From: Cytobacillus oceanisediminis 2691
GTDB taxonomy: Bacteria > Bacillota > Bacilli > Bacillales > Cytobacillaceae
Assembly (NCBI RefSeq): GCF_007678455.1
Contig: NZ_VEEP01000002.1
Location: 291,535 to 355,534, forward strand
Direction: 5' to 3'
DNA length: 64,000 bases
Both the position numbers and the translations under genes were made by a program. Below are positions 1 to 8,455 of this stretch, piece after piece (within the stretch, counting starts at the first letter, position 1; the number at the start of each line of letters is the position of its first letter). The notes beneath the pieces were generated by a model. That model saw nothing but the letters and a program-made list of their open reading frames with translations, was not told where the DNA came from and searched no databases.

Positions 1-225
1 ACCTCCATTTACCAACTGGAATGAACGGAGCATAGTATCACCAGGCTTAATATTGTTAACATCAATGATTGTTGTTGGATTAACACTAAGATCCAAAGTA
101 CCTGCTGCAAACTTCGCTGTTGCTTCTGCTGAATCGCTGAAGTAAGCAAATGTTCCGCCACCAATTAATGAAATCCCCATTGCTGCAGATGCAATACCCA
201 TACCTAATTTCTTTTTCAAACTCAT
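1..225 (-). CDS. tasA: TasA/camelysin family fibre protein (5' part only)
   Basis: This is the first 75 residues of a TasA/CalY-type secreted protein, the major amyloid-like matrix fibre subunit in Bacillus; the rest lies beyond the window edge. A signal peptide is visible (MSLKKK, then a Gly/Ala/Ile-rich core to about residue 27), followed by the AYFSDS box typical of SipW-processed substrates and a start of mature chain rich in Thr/Ala. The ATG at 225-223 follows a GAGGAGG ribosome site at 234-240. It is the third gene of a leftward tapA-sipW-tasA operon, with an 81-bp gap after sipW. Whether it is TasA itself or the paralogue CalY cannot be settled from the N-terminus; gene order favours TasA. 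Confidence 0.85.
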   Translation of the reverse strand, partial: MSLKKKLGMGIASAAMGISLIGGGTFAYFSDSAEATAKFAAGTLDLSVNPTTIIDVNNIKPGDTMLRSFQLVNGG

Positions 226-306
226 TACAATTTCCTCCTCTTACCCCATTTGGGTATGTATAATTTTATATATTGACCCTTGTTTGAAACAAAGAGTGCA
301 ACCATG

Positions 307-885
307 TTAAGCAGTTTTTCCTTCTGGATCATTTTTTTTCTGTTTTGGGTCTATCTCTCTAAGTGCTTGGAATATAGAGAAACCTGCGTAACCAAGAAGC
401 AGTAGTCCAGGTCCGATTAATAATAATGCGCTTCCCTCTTTTGATTGAGCAAAACCTATGAAATAACCTACATAAGGAATAGTAAAACCTGAATACAATG
501 CTTTTACATTTGCTGAAAGTACTGGCTCCATGTCAGCAGTTTTGTTGTTATCACCTTTTGTCTCGTACATCACATTTTTTCCACTTGTTTTTACGCCAAT
601 GATTCGGTGGGTAACAAGTTTATCTTCACTTGCTTGGAAGGTGATGACATCACCTTCTTTTAGGGTTTCTCTTTCCTTTGAATCAACTGGCTTGACTGCA
701 ATAATTGATCCTGTTTTAAAAGTAGGTTCCATGGAACCCGAGAGGACAGTCTTTAACTGGTAACCAAATGCCTGAGGCTCTCCACCGGATGCTTTAGAGG
801 AAACAACCAGAAAAGCCATAAGTATTAGATTGATAAATAAGACAGCAGTTATAAGATTGCTAAATATTTTTATTGCTTTTTTCAA
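307..885 (-). CDS. sipW: ER-type signal peptidase I SipW
   Basis: SipW is the membrane signal peptidase that cleaves TapA and TasA precursors. It belongs to the archaeal/ER-type branch, using a Ser-His rather than Ser-Lys dyad. The sequence shows an N-terminal membrane segment (about 5-28), SGSMEP with catalytic Ser51, THR with His93, GDNN at 112, and a C-terminal membrane helix (about 152-173). I take the TTG at 885-883 as the start: AAGGAGGG lies just upstream and the TTG begins one base after the tapA stop. A longer reading from 933 would overlap tapA by 47 bases and has no obvious ribosome site. The result is 192 aa, normal for SipW. Confidence 0.9.
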   Translation of the reverse strand: MKKAIKIFSNLITAVLFINLILMAFLVVSSKASGGEPQAFGYQLKTVLSGSMEPTFKTGSIIAVKPVDSKERETLKEGDVITFQASEDKLVTHRIIGVKTSGKNVMYETKGDNNKTADMEPVLSANVKALYSGFTIPYVGYFIGFAQSKEGSALLLIGPGLLLLGYAGFSIFQALREIDPKQKKNDPEGKTA

Positions 886-886
886 A

Positions 887-1750
887 CTAGTTACCCTCCT
901 TAGAACTCTGTTCATGGCTTTCAGTACTATCAATATTTTCAGTAATAACTTCTTCTTGATTAGCAGGCTGATCTGATGTTTTTACATTTTCATCTTGCTT
1001 TTTATCTTCTTGGGTCTTGCCGTCTGCTCCCTCGTTCTGTTCCTGCGCAGGTTGCTCCTCAATTTTCTCTACACTGGATTTTTCTTTGTCAGTATCTTTG
1101 ACCGCATCATCGCTTCTACTACCCTCTTCAACCTTTGTTTTTCCTTGCTCTATCTGATCTCCATTCTCGTCTTTCTTTTCATCATTGGCAGGTTGAGAAA
1201 CCTTATTCATACTGACGATAATCTCATCACTCCATAGCTCTCCTCCACCAGGATGGTCTTTATGTTGGTATGCTTTAAACATATATTTACCACTTAATTC
1301 AGGTGTAAATGTTAACGTAAATTCTTCGTCTTTTTTCAGAGCTTTAAAAGAAATAGTTTCAGAAAGTTTCTGATCTTTTTTTGGATTTATATTTTCACTA
1401 AAATAAACTTCGTATCTCCCACCAGTCTTCATATCAGATCCCGTGTTCTTAATAGTAGCGATTATAAATTGTCCATCAAATTTACTGTTAGTAAACTTCA
1501 ATGAACTACAATCCCAATCTCCATGTTTCTTACCATCTGAACACCCACTCTTGTCCTGCGTCTCCCATATTCCAGCTTTTATAGTGCCACTTACTGAATT
1601 TGAGTCACTGAAATAGGCACCCGTTTGACCTGTTATTGTGGAAGATATCCCTATGAGTAAGTACCATACAGCCAAAAATTTTATGAAAAGAAAATGATAA
1701 CTATTTTTCTTTCTAAACTTTCTTAGTCTACCGTACCTTATAGGGACCAC
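887..1750 (-). CDS. tapA: TapA-like amyloid fibre anchoring/assembly protein
   Basis: TapA (YqxM) anchors and nucleates TasA fibres at the cell surface. The 287-aa product has a basic N-terminus, a hydrophobic segment (about 19-40), the GAYFSDS processing box (about 44-50), a beta-rich domain with two cysteines (C70, C81), and a long Glu/Lys/Gln/Asp-rich low-complexity tail from about 185, the same plan as B. subtilis TapA. The start is uncertain: GTG at 1750 sits almost on top of the GGAGG motif, and no better ATG/GTG/TTG follows. It is first in the tapA-sipW-tasA operon. Identity rests on domain plan and gene order rather than strong sequence recall. Confidence 0.82.
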   Translation of the reverse strand: MVPIRYGRLRKFRKKNSYHFLFIKFLAVWYLLIGISSTITGQTGAYFSDSNSVSGTIKAGIWETQDKSGCSDGKKHGDWDCSSLKFTNSKFDGQFIIATIKNTGSDMKTGGRYEVYFSENINPKKDQKLSETISFKALKKDEEFTLTFTPELSGKYMFKAYQHKDHPGGGELWSDEIIVSMNKVSQPANDEKKDENGDQIEQGKTKVEEGSRSDDAVKDTDKEKSSVEKIEEQPAQEQNEGADGKTQEDKKQDENVKTSDQPANQEEVITENIDSTESHEQSSKEGN

Positions 1751-1770
1751 CTCCAGTCAGTAACCGTTCG

Positions 1771-1951
1771 TTCGGTTGTTCTCTTTAACGAACTTTATAT
1801 TGTGAGTATATGGCAACAAACTAGTTTTGAAAAACCCGAAATCCAGCCATTTTTTCTTAATAACGTACAAAAATCGTTCGTTATCTCTTATTATCTTCCA
1901 TATTCTTAATATTTGTAATTTAAAAAGGACAATTCGTTATATATAAAGAAC
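1771..1951 (-). promoter_or_regulatory. SinR-like operator cluster upstream of tapA
   Basis: The 250-bp region before tapA holds several copies of the core GTTCTYT/GTTCG that resembles the SinR operator: GTTCTCT at 1778-1784, an inverse AAAGAAC at 1945-1951, and CGTTCGTT-type repeats near 1765-1774 and 1872. In B. subtilis the biofilm repressor SinR binds such boxes ahead of tapA. Assignment is by motif resemblance only; the promoter hexamers are not clear. Confidence 0.45.
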
Positions 1952-1964
1952 AATAATTGTACAG

Positions 1965-1996
1965 AAAAAGCGCCTCCTGAATAAGGAGACGCTTTT
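1965..1996 (-). terminator. Terminator after the acyl-CoA dehydrogenase gene
   Basis: Leftward hairpin AAAAGCGTCTCCT / AGGAGGCGCTTTT with a 5-base loop and T-rich 3' end, directly after the stop at 2003. Confidence 0.8.
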
Positions 1997-2002
1997 GCAT
2001 GG

Positions 2003-3679
2003 CTATTTTACCAAGGATTTGTCTTGAGGTAAGGATTCGCTAACTATCTCATGAAAATAATCCACTGGTTTTAATTGTTCACTAAATTCATATCCTGAAT
2101 TCCAAGTTTCTTCTATATAAACTTCCTTTACGTTCACTGCCCGTTCATCTCCACCTGCACCATACTCCAGCGCATTCACACTCTCAAAGATCTTCACCAT
2201 CAATTCAGCAACACGCTTGGAGTGAAATGTCTTATGGTCATATGATGCGGTCTGGAGAGACACCAGCAGTTTCTCGAGCTGCTCTATTCCACCACGTACT
2301 TGGTCGACATGCTCTCCGTTCATTCCAGCAATTCGCACCTTCATCTCCTCCAAAAACAAACCTCCGGCATTAAACTTCTCCATCAATCTCAATACCTCAA
2401 GTCCGAGAATATTCGCCGTACCTTCCCATACGGTCAACACTTGCGCATCTCTTAACAACCTTGGTGTAACAAAGTCTTCAATATACCCATTCCCACCATA
2501 CATTTCAATGGCTTCATGTGCAAAGTGGACAGCTTGTTCTGCGGTTTCTTTTTTCAAAAGTGCGATGTAGAGCCTATTCAAAACGATGTCTTTTTCCGAT
2601 ACTCCTGGCTCATTCCTCATAACTTTCTCAAATAGTGGCAGATACTTGAAGACGGTTCGTGTTTCGATTTCGAGTTTTACGGCCATTTTAACCAGTGAGT
2701 CTTTGATCATTGGGAAGTCGGCGAGCTTCTTGCCGAAGGCGTCACGTTTCAATGCGTATTGTCTTGCTTCGCTATAAGCACGGCGCATGATTCCGAGTGA
2801 GGCGACGGTATTGCAGACTCGAGAAAGATTGAGTGCTTCCATCATGTAATAAAAGCCTTTTGTTGGATCGCCAACTACATAAGCTTCTGCGCCTTCAAAT
2901 TCGACTTCTGCTGATGGGACTGCCCTAACGCCGAGCTTATCTTTTAGCCTTCGGATTTTGATGCTGTTCAGTTTTCCGTCATCTTTGCGCCACGGTGCGG
3001 CGAACAATGTCAAACCTTTTGTGCCAGCTGGGGCTCCTTCTTTTCTTGCAAGCACCATTGCGACGCCGCACATTCCTGCGTTGGAGGCGAAGTATTTTTC
3101 ACCGTAGAGCTTGTAGCCGTCACTAGTCTGGACTGCCTTAACTAAATTCGCACCAACGTCGGATCCACCCTGGCGTTCGGTCAGGAATGTCGCGCCTTCG
3201 TATAGTGTTTTTTCTCCTGTTGATATCACATGTGGCAAGAACTTTTCTTTTAACTCGGGGGATGCGTACTGGTCCAATAAATAAGCTGTTGCCATAGTCA
3301 GTGTCACTGGACAGTAAAAGCCGGGCTCCGTTTGGGACAGAAGATAGCCCTGGGCATAGGAATATATATAATTCCCGCGACGCCCGAGCTCGGGAATTTC
3401 TTTATGGACATAGCCGACAATCCCGGTGTTATAGGAATTTTCAACCGTTTTCCGGTAGCCATCGTTCACCCAAACTTCTGAGATGTCGTCGCCATAGGCA
3501 TCGAATTTGATTAGCTTCGGCTGGCCTTCTCGGTCAGTGAACCTGGCGCGCTGGTCGATTTCGTTGGCGCATTTTTCGCCGAACGCAAGGAGCTCCCGAT
3601 CTGCGTACTCAAAAAATTCTTCATCCATTAAATCCTTCAATAAAGCCCGAAGCTGCGGGTCTTCCTCGTAAAAATTCAT
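2003..3679 (-). CDS. AidB-type acyl-CoA dehydrogenase
   Basis: This is a flavin-dependent acyl-CoA dehydrogenase of the long AidB-like branch (558 aa; E. coli AidB is about 540). Visible signatures are FLTERQGGSDVG at 165-176, RDAFGKKL at 312-319, and YGGNGYIEDF at 394-403 followed by VWEGTAN (417-423), where Glu419 aligns with the region supplying the catalytic base in AidB relatives. The ATG overlaps the upstream MerR gene stop by four bases (ATGA), so the two are translationally coupled. A fatty-acid or branched-chain acyl substrate is likely; the physiological one cannot be read from the sequence. E. coli AidB also binds DNA in the adaptive response, but nothing here shows that role. Confidence 0.85.
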   Translation of the reverse strand: MNFYEEDPQLRALLKDLMDEEFFEYADRELLAFGEKCANEIDQRARFTDREGQPKLIKFDAYGDDISEVWVNDGYRKTVENSYNTGIVGYVHKEIPELGRRGNYIYSYAQGYLLSQTEPGFYCPVTLTMATAYLLDQYASPELKEKFLPHVISTGEKTLYEGATFLTERQGGSDVGANLVKAVQTSDGYKLYGEKYFASNAGMCGVAMVLARKEGAPAGTKGLTLFAAPWRKDDGKLNSIKIRRLKDKLGVRAVPSAEVEFEGAEAYVVGDPTKGFYYMMEALNLSRVCNTVASLGIMRRAYSEARQYALKRDAFGKKLADFPMIKDSLVKMAVKLEIETRTVFKYLPLFEKVMRNEPGVSEKDIVLNRLYIALLKKETAEQAVHFAHEAIEMYGGNGYIEDFVTPRLLRDAQVLTVWEGTANILGLEVLRLMEKFNAGGLFLEEMKVRIAGMNGEHVDQVRGGIEQLEKLLVSLQTASYDHKTFHSKRVAELMVKIFESVNALEYGAGGDERAVNVKEVYIEETWNSGYEFSEQLKPVDYFHEIVSESLPQDKSLVK

Positions 3680-4041
3680 TCCATTAGCCTCCTTTTAAAA
3701 TCCTTCATCAGCCTTTCGATTTCTTCCCTGATTTCAACCAGTTCACATATTCTTTCATTCACTTCTGCCAGCTTCTCTTCCCCGTACTCAATCGTCCGTT
3801 TCAACTGCTTTTCACCTGTCCTGTCCTCGTCAAATAACAGCACCATTTCCCTGATTTCCTCAAGTGAAAAACCAAATCTCTTCCCTCGAAGAACAAGCTT
3901 TAACCTTGCCAGGTCGCTGCTTGAGTAAAGACGGCGGCCCCCTTCAGAACGTTCTGGATTCAGGAGACCAAGTTCCTCATAATACCGGATGGTCCGAGTT
4001 GTGACGCCAAATTCTTCAGCCAAATCAGAAATCGAATACAT
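3676..4041 (-). CDS. MerR-family transcriptional regulator
   Basis: A 121-aa MerR-type regulator: N-terminal winged helix (YSISDLAEEFGV, TRTIRYYEELGLL) followed by a long dimerising coiled coil, with no cysteines and thus no sign of metal sensing. It probably controls the overlapping acyl-CoA dehydrogenase gene, as MerR regulators of acyl-CoA catabolism do in Bacillus (LiuR-like). I prefer the ATG at 4041 because AGAGG lies 8 bases upstream; the TTG two codons earlier is too close to it. Confidence 0.88.
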   Translation of the reverse strand: MYSISDLAEEFGVTTRTIRYYEELGLLNPERSEGGRRLYSSSDLARLKLVLRGKRFGFSLEEIREMVLLFDEDRTGEKQLKRTIEYGEEKLAEVNERICELVEIREEIERLMKDFKRRLME

Positions 4042-4109
4042 AAGCAAAACCTCTATTTTTACAGAATAGTCAGTTAATTAATTATACCATTGACGTTAAC
4101 GTAAAGAGC

Positions 4110-4138
4110 AAGCCAGATTTCCAAAGGAAACCTGGCTT
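4110..4138 (-). terminator. Hairpin after the M23 peptidase gene
   Basis: AAGCCAG / CTGGCTT stem with further pairing in a TTTCC/GGAAA core. The T-run is strong on the plus strand and weak on the minus strand, and the stem includes the peptidase stop codon. It may work in both directions. Confidence 0.55.
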
Positions 4139-5297
4139 ATTTTTTCACATATTGCAGCGGGTCGACGCTGTTTGATTTTTCATAGTTCCACTGACCTTCG
4201 TGGATTTCGAAGTGGAGATGCTTGCCGCGGCTGTCACCGGTATTGCCCATGTAGCCAAGCATTTCCCCTTTATTAATGCTCTGTCCGGTTATCACTGTGC
4301 TTTTTTCCAGATGGGCGTATAGTGTGGTGAAGGTCTTGCCTTTAATCTTGTGGGTGATCAGGACGCAGTTTCCGTATGTCGCAGAATAATAGGATCGGAT
4401 GACGGTTCCGGATGCTGCGGCGACAACGGATGAATCTGGAGATTCATCGGCAATGTCGATTCCAGCATGCAGCCTTCCCCATCTTGGACCGTAGCCGGAT
4501 GTCAAATCGCCTCTGGCTGGCATGATGAATCCCTCTTCTGGTTGAGTGCTACTAAACTCCACTCTCTGTTTTTCTTTCAAAATCGCAATCTCCTGGGATG
4601 CCAGGTTGACATAGACTTCATACATATCCATCAGCTCGGATTCGTTCTCCTGTTTCTGCTTCTGAACCGAATCAAGCAAACGCTGTTTCTCTTTGACCCT
4701 CTTTTGCAATTCAGCCTCCAGTGAATCCAATTCAAGCTGGTCTTTTTCCAGCAAAACAATTTTCCGCTCCAACTCTGATCCCTGCTTTTTTTTCAACTCC
4801 AGGTCTGCCTGATGCTTTGCAAGTAAATCTTTATCTGCTTTAATGAAGGTGCTGACAGCGGTTGCCGCATCAAACAACTGGGATAGATTTTTCGAATCAA
4901 AAATCAGATCCACATACAAGCCTAATCCGTCCTGATTCTGCATGGTCTGCAGACGCTTTTTGATTAATTGCTCTCGATGCTTTATGTTGTGAGCCAGCTT
5001 ATCGATTTCAATTTTCATATCTGCTGCAATTATCTCCGCCTCATCCATTATGCTTTGCAGATCACGGATTTCCTGATTAATCCTCGACACCTCGTCATCC
5101 AGTGCCTTCAGTTCAGAAAGATATTTTTGCTCCGCCGCATCCATTGATTTAATTTGCTTTTCTTTCTCAGTGAAATCCTGTTTCAGGTCAAAACGTTTCT
5201 GACGGATTTCGGGCAGATCCTCCGTTGCTTCAGCATAGGCTGAACTCGTGCCAGCCAGTCCAATCGTCACTGCGAGAAATACACTTCGTTTAAACAC
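4137..5297 (-). CDS. Secreted coiled-coil M23 metallopeptidase (EnvC-like)
   Basis: A 386-aa exported peptidoglycan hydrolase or hydrolase activator. It has a signal peptide (cleavage probably after AYA, residue 22), a long coiled coil (about 27-245) and a C-terminal LytM/M23 domain. The zinc-binding and catalytic residues are present: HAGID (H277, D281), LYAHL (H329) and KHLHFEI (H360, H362). Coiled coil plus LytM is the EnvC/PcsB-like plan, but here the LytM site is intact, so direct endopeptidase activity is expected. It stands alone between two terminators. Confidence 0.88.
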   Translation of the reverse strand: MFKRSVFLAVTIGLAGTSSAYAEATEDLPEIRQKRFDLKQDFTEKEKQIKSMDAAEQKYLSELKALDDEVSRINQEIRDLQSIMDEAEIIAADMKIEIDKLAHNIKHREQLIKKRLQTMQNQDGLGLYVDLIFDSKNLSQLFDAATAVSTFIKADKDLLAKHQADLELKKKQGSELERKIVLLEKDQLELDSLEAELQKRVKEKQRLLDSVQKQKQENESELMDMYEVYVNLASQEIAILKEKQRVEFSSTQPEEGFIMPARGDLTSGYGPRWGRLHAGIDIADESPDSSVVAAASGTVIRSYYSATYGNCVLITHKIKGKTFTTLYAHLEKSTVITGQSINKGEMLGYMGNTGDSRGKHLHFEIHEGQWNYEKSNSVDPLQYVKK

Positions 5298-5404
5298 CCT
5301 TTTCCTCCGTTTTTCAAGTCTGCTTGACTGATTCTATGTATTCTTTCATCCAGTATATAGTAGTGAAGGTGCTAAATCTGTCGACTTTTAGGTTCAGGGA
5401 AAAG

Positions 5405-5432
5405 TAAAAAACCACCCTCGATAGAGAGTGGC
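5405..5432 (-). terminator. Terminator after sdaAA
   Basis: Leftward stem CCACTCTC / GAGGGTGG (one T-G pair) with a 4-base loop and TTTTTT, just past the sdaAA stop. Confidence 0.85.
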
Positions 5433-5437
5433 TTACA

Positions 5438-6343
5438 TTACTTCTGAATCAAATAATCTACGAGTTTTTCCTTTGGCTTCCCAAAGATTTCTTGCTCCAG
5501 GCGACGGCCTGTTGGTGTTGCCGCGAGTCCGCCTTCTGCTGTTTCCCTAAGCGCTGATGGCATTGTCTGGCCGATGGCATACATCGCGCCGATGACTTCG
5601 TCGCAAGGGATTCTGCTTGTGATGCCGGCAAGTGCCATGTCGGCAGCAGTGATTGCATTCGAGGCACCCATTGCGTTTCTTTTTACACATGGAACTTCGA
5701 CCAGCCCTGCAACAGGGTCGCAGACCAAGCCAAGCATATTTTTCATCGTGATCGCAAATGCTTCAGATGATTGCTGTGGTGTTCCGCCGGCCATTTCAAC
5801 GATTGCCGCCGCGGCCATACTTGCAGCTGAGCCTACTTCTGCTTGACAGCCACCCGCAGCTCCGGAAATCGAAGCGTTGTTGGCAACGACAAAACCGAAT
5901 GCAGCTGTCGTGAATAGATACTCGATCATTTCCATACGTGTCGGGTTCAATTTTTCCTTTACGGCAAAAAGTGTTCCCGGAACGACGCCTGCTGATCCTG
6001 CAGTCGGTGTCGCACAGATGATGCCCATTGCCGCATTCACTTCATTCGTCGCGACTGCCTTGCTGACAGCATCCAATAATAGATTACCACCCAAAGATTT
6101 TCCACTCGCGATATAGTTTTGCAGCAAGACTGCGTCTCCGCCGGTCAGGCCGGTCTGGGATTTAACGCCAGCCAAACCTCTTTCCACAGCGCGTTCCATG
6201 ACCTGCAGGTTATTGTCCATCTGGGCAATGATTTCCTCGCGGGAACGGCCTGAAACTTCTATTTCCTGCCGAATCATGATTTCGGCGATCTTCACGTTAT
6301 TTTTTTCAGCTAATTCAACAAGCTCCGCAACATTACGAAACAT
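5438..6343 (-). CDS. sdaAA: L-serine dehydratase, alpha subunit (Fe-S)
   Basis: The catalytic subunit of the oxygen-sensitive [4Fe-4S] L-serine ammonia-lyase that converts L-serine to pyruvate and ammonia. At 301 aa it has the normal subunit length. Cysteines fitting cluster ligation are C110 (GIICATPTAGSAG), C166, C208 (VCDPVAG) and C219 (VEVPC). Family members use three of such conserved cysteines, leaving the fourth iron for serine. It follows sdaAB by 27 bases with its own ribosome site and ends at a strong terminator, so the two-gene operon makes one heteromeric enzyme. Confidence 0.95.
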   Translation of the reverse strand: MFRNVAELVELAEKNNVKIAEIMIRQEIEVSGRSREEIIAQMDNNLQVMERAVERGLAGVKSQTGLTGGDAVLLQNYIASGKSLGGNLLLDAVSKAVATNEVNAAMGIICATPTAGSAGVVPGTLFAVKEKLNPTRMEMIEYLFTTAAFGFVVANNASISGAAGGCQAEVGSAASMAAAAIVEMAGGTPQQSSEAFAITMKNMLGLVCDPVAGLVEVPCVKRNAMGASNAITAADMALAGITSRIPCDEVIGAMYAIGQTMPSALRETAEGGLAATPTGRRLEQEIFGKPKEKLVDYLIQK

Positions 6344-6370
6344 GGCTTGCCCTCCTGATGTTCCTCATAT

Positions 6371-7036
6371 TTAGTCAACGAGACGGATGACCTGGTCAAC
6401 GCCATCAAGGGCAGTTAACTCCGCATAAACTCCGTCCTCGAGTTTGTGGTCCATTTCGATGACCATGACGGCGATATCTCCCTTGTCTTTGCGGGAAACC
6501 TCCATATGGCCGATGTTAATTTGATATTTGGATAACACAGATGTCACGGCTGAAATCAGCCCGAACCTGTCATGATGGACGACAAGGATCGCCGGGTTAG
6601 CGCCGGACAGCTTCAGCTTGAACGAATTGATTTCAGTGATCTCAATCGTTCCGCCGCCGATGGAAATCCCGACAATTTCAAGCTCCTTGCCCTGTCCATC
6701 GTAAAGATTTATTTTTACCGTGTTGGGATGCTCTGTGACCGCATCCTCGGTAATGAATTCCACTTCGAGCCCGGATTGCTCCGCGATTTTCAAAGCATCT
6801 GGAATTCTTTCATCAAATGTATCAAAGTCCATGATTCCGGCAACAAGTGCCAAATCTGTTCCATGTCCTTTATAAGTTTTAGCAAAAGAGCCGTACAGGG
6901 AGATGACGGCCTTTGTCGGCTGTTTTTCGAACAATGTGCGCGCAACGCGGCCAATCCTTGCAGCGCCGGCTGTATGCGAACTCGATGGCCCGATCATCAC
7001 CGGACCTATAATATCAAATGCAGAACGATATTTCAT
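6371..7036 (-). CDS. sdaAB: L-serine dehydratase, beta subunit (ACT domain)
   Basis: The beta subunit (221 aa) pairs with SdaAA. It carries the family motif GPSSSHTAGAARIG at 17-30 and a C-terminal ACT domain (about 148-220) that usually senses L-serine. The ATG at 7036 is preceded by AAAGGAGC. It is first in the leftward sdaAB-sdaAA operon, the order seen in B. subtilis. Confidence 0.95.
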   Translation of the reverse strand: MKYRSAFDIIGPVMIGPSSSHTAGAARIGRVARTLFEKQPTKAVISLYGSFAKTYKGHGTDLALVAGIMDFDTFDERIPDALKIAEQSGLEVEFITEDAVTEHPNTVKINLYDGQGKELEIVGISIGGGTIEITEINSFKLKLSGANPAILVVHHDRFGLISAVTSVLSKYQINIGHMEVSRKDKGDIAVMVIEMDHKLEDGVYAELTALDGVDQVIRLVD

Positions 7037-7160
7037 GGTGCACTGCTCCTTTTACCAATCTATTGAAAGCGATTTCATATACTTATATTTTGTAAGAACC
7101 CTAACCATAGTTATCTTACCACATTATCTATATAGTTTAATCATTTATTGTTGGAAATTT

Positions 7161-7190
7161 AAAAACCATCCCAGAACAATCAGGATGGTT
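7161..7190 (-). terminator. Terminator after the GGDEF gene
   Basis: Leftward stem AACCATCC / GGATGGTT followed by TTTAAATTT; the upstream arm overlaps the last codons of the gene. Confidence 0.75.
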
Positions 7191-8214
7191 CCTTCACGCT
7201 GACTTTATTTCTGCCGCTGTTTTTCGATGCATATAATGCTTCATCGGCACGGTTCAGCAATGAGTCAATATTATCGCCGGACTGGAATTCCGTTACTCCG
7301 AAGCTCGCAGTCAGGCTGCCTGCTCCTTTAAAGCAATGGTTTTCGACGATTTTGCGTAAATGTTCTGCCTTTTCATACACTTGTCCGCCGGTATCATTGA
7401 TGATCAGCATGAATTCCTCTCCGCCCCAGCGGCCGAAATGGTCTCCGTCTGTTAGATTGCCAGCGATGATGGCAGACAATTCCTTGAGCACACAGTCACC
7501 GATTTTATGGCCGAACTCATCATTCACTTTTTTAAAATGGTCAATATCGAAAAAAATGATCGAAAATGGCTTCTTATCATCTTCTGCAGCTGCGAGCTTT
7601 ACCTCTAGCCAGGCGTCAATCTGATGGCGATTGGCAACGCGTGTCAGGGAATCGATATAAGCGTGCTTTTTAAAGAAATCTCTTTCTGTAAAAGCACGGA
7701 ACATATTTTGCGCATAAAAAAGTACAAGAATATAGACGATGTTCGCTGCATGAAATTGAGTCAGGGAATCGATCGGTTCTGATGTCAATTGTCCGCTGTG
7801 GATCACCGCGATGGTTAAGGTAATAAGGAAGATGAAGATCGAGAAATACAACCCTCTTCTTGTTCCCAGCACAAGAAAGAAAAACATGATGATCAGCGGC
7901 ATCCAGACGATGAAATCACCGAGAGAACCGCCGGTTGTCGCCAAATCGTTGTGGACAACGTCAAACAAGGTAAAGACATGATATATACTGACTAATAATA
8001 AATTGGAATACTCTCCAAACCGGATTCCCCGATTGATAAATGCCAGGACCCAGCTAACAGAAAACCAAAAAATAAGTGTAGAGTTTATGATCATATCAAC
8101 TTGGCTCTGCTTATTCAGGAAGCTATTGATGACAAGGGCAACCGTGATGATCGGCAGCATCCACATGTAGACGCTTCGTTTCAATTCGTCAATACTATCA
8201 AATTTATTAAACAT
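7180..8214 (-). CDS. Membrane-anchored diguanylate cyclase (GGDEF)
   Basis: This 344-aa protein should make cyclic di-GMP from two GTP. The N-terminal half has about six hydrophobic segments, a membrane sensor of unknown ligand; the C-terminal GGDEF domain has DIDHFKK (about 223-229) and an intact GGEEF active site (about 264-268). No RxxD inhibitory site lies in the usual place just upstream, so product inhibition may be absent. There is no EAL domain. I chose the ATG at 8214, which has GGGGAG 9 bases upstream; earlier in-frame starts lack a spaced ribosome site. Confidence 0.88.
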   Translation of the reverse strand: MFNKFDSIDELKRSVYMWMLPIITVALVINSFLNKQSQVDMIINSTLIFWFSVSWVLAFINRGIRFGEYSNLLLVSIYHVFTLFDVVHNDLATTGGSLGDFIVWMPLIIMFFFLVLGTRRGLYFSIFIFLITLTIAVIHSGQLTSEPIDSLTQFHAANIVYILVLFYAQNMFRAFTERDFFKKHAYIDSLTRVANRHQIDAWLEVKLAAAEDDKKPFSIIFFDIDHFKKVNDEFGHKIGDCVLKELSAIIAGNLTDGDHFGRWGGEEFMLIINDTGGQVYEKAEHLRKIVENHCFKGAGSLTASFGVTEFQSGDNIDSLLNRADEALYASKNSGRNKVSVKEPS

Positions 8215-8405
8215 CCTTCTCATCTCCCCAGCCGCCAGACAACGGTAACGATCCAGCACGCTCTGCCAAGCTTTCCCTCGAAAATAATTATTATGAATTT
8301 AGAATAAATGGGTGTCTTATACGAAGATTACAGCGGGAAACAGCTGTCCATCCTCTGCTTCTATTGTACTAGAAAACACTATTTTAGTATATTTCCAACT
8401 GCAAA

Positions 8406-8445
8406 AGAAGAAGCAAAAGTCCTAGGAAAGACTCCTGCTTCTTCT
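8406..8445 (-). terminator. Terminator after the anti-sigma gene
   Basis: Long leftward stem of 16 positions (AGAAGAAGC.. / ..GCTTCTTCT, two G-T pairs) with an 8-base loop and a short T-run. Confidence 0.75.
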
Positions 8446-8455
8446 TAAATTTATC

